Assembly: GCA_035528275.1 (NCBI GenBank) | Contig: DATKYV010000219.1 | Span: 1 to 14,882, forward strand | Direction: 5' to 3' | DNA from: DATKYV01 sp035528275 | GTDB taxonomy: Bacteria > Acidobacteriota > Terriglobia > UBA7540 | Length of the DNA: 14,882 bases | Shown: in pieces, positions 14,438 through 14,882 of the stretch | Numbering within the stretch: position 1 is the stretch's first letter | Layout of the letters: each line of letters starts with the position of its first letter | The notes under the pieces: generated by a model | Databases searched by the model: none | Told to the model about the DNA's origin: nothing | What the model saw: only the letters and a program-made list of their open reading frames with translations | Made by a program: the position numbers and the translations under genes

Positions 14438-14882
14438 ATGATTGAGCCGCAAGAGAAATATGAGCCTGAGCGCCGCTTCTCTCTCGAAGTGTTGGAATTC
14501 GCCGCCGTCGTAGCGCTCCTTCACGAGCATATCTCCGGGCCCCTCACCGAGCCGCTGCTCGAAACGGTTGTGCCCGGCGCGGATCTCGAGAGGATCCGGC
14601 GCGATCTGGAGTGGGCCGGCGAAGCACAAGTCTACTTGCGAGAGAGCCCGCGGCCGGGCCTGGGCGCGCTCAAGAATCCGCGCGCCATCCTGGACAGACT
14701 TTCCATTGAAGGCGTTTCGCTTACCGCGCACGAGATTCTTGCCCTGCTGGACGTGGCCCGCGCCGGACGTGATTTCCGTCTGCTTTTCTCCAAGACGCCC
14801 TTTACGCGCCTGGACAGCCTCGCCCGCGGCCTCGCGGACTTCCGCAGCCTGGTGTCGGCCCTGGACGGCAAGATTCTGCCGG
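14438..14882 (+). CDS. mutS2: MutS2-family protein, N-terminal part (3' end beyond the window)
   Basis: The frame stays open to the window end, giving 148 residues. The visible part looks like the N-terminal clamp/lever region of MutS2: SLEVLEFAAVVALLHEHISG resembles the usual 'LE(F)..il..l' opening, followed by PLTEPLLETVVPGADLERIR, then ARAGRDFRLL and the FRSLVSALDGKIL segment, all helical as in MutS2. The ATPase and Smr nuclease domains would lie downstream and cannot be checked. MutS2 proteins suppress recombination, and in Bacillus MutS2 also acts on collided ribosomes. ATG 14438 has no clear ribosome binding site. An in-frame TTG at 14417 that overlaps the CDF stop (TTGA) is an alternative coupled start. 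Confidence 0.8.
   Translation, partial: MIEPQEKYEPERRFSLEVLEFAAVVALLHEHISGPLTEPLLETVVPGADLERIRRDLEWAGEAQVYLRESPRPGLGALKNPRAILDRLSIEGVSLTAHEILALLDVARAGRDFRLLFSKTPFTRLDSLARGLADFRSLVSALDGKILP

Overview
This is a GC-rich chromosomal window from a diderm (outer-membrane) bacterium. An LptD-type lipopolysaccharide-assembly protein shows the outer membrane. Several proteins without close familiar counterparts suggest Acidobacteriota or a related soil lineage: secreted proteins with a beta domain plus a glycine zipper, an S41 protein with an altered active site, and a zinc-ribbon/RDD membrane protein. That placement is inference from protein style, not a measured match. The genes look like core and envelope housekeeping. 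I see no IS element, phage, CRISPR array, rRNA or tRNA.

Layout. (1) 1-1374, plus strand: the 3' part of pstB (phosphate ABC transporter ATPase) and phoU. (2) 1375-3517, plus: two secreted proteins of unknown function that appear to be diverged paralogues. Each has a signal peptide, a small beta domain, a glycine zipper and a short tail; a convincing intrinsic terminator lies between them. (3) 3704-7638, minus: read in transcription order, a zinc-ribbon/RDD membrane protein, a possible 53-residue very basic small protein, an S41 (CtpA-like) protein lacking the catalytic Ser/Lys pair, and a YibQ-like divergent polysaccharide deacetylase. The last two are almost contiguous and probably co-translated. 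(4) 7728-14882, plus: lptD, hemB, a PBP4-type D-Ala-D-Ala carboxypeptidase (dacB-like), a LOG-family nucleotide-processing protein, a cation diffusion facilitator with an unusual metal-site pattern, and the 5' part of mutS2. These are spaced closely enough to share transcripts in part.

Functionally the window mixes phosphate uptake and its control, cell-envelope building (LptD, PBP4, S41/YibQ, secreted glycine-zipper proteins), tetrapyrrole synthesis (HemB), metal export and a MutS2-type DNA/ribosome-associated ATPase. The most notable points are the S41 protein with Gly and Val at the Ser and Lys positions, the tandem secreted paralogues, the hidden small basic ORF, the ExxxH metal motif of the CDF protein, and short TCAG-based heptamer repeats between genes. 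No clearly new multi-gene system is visible.
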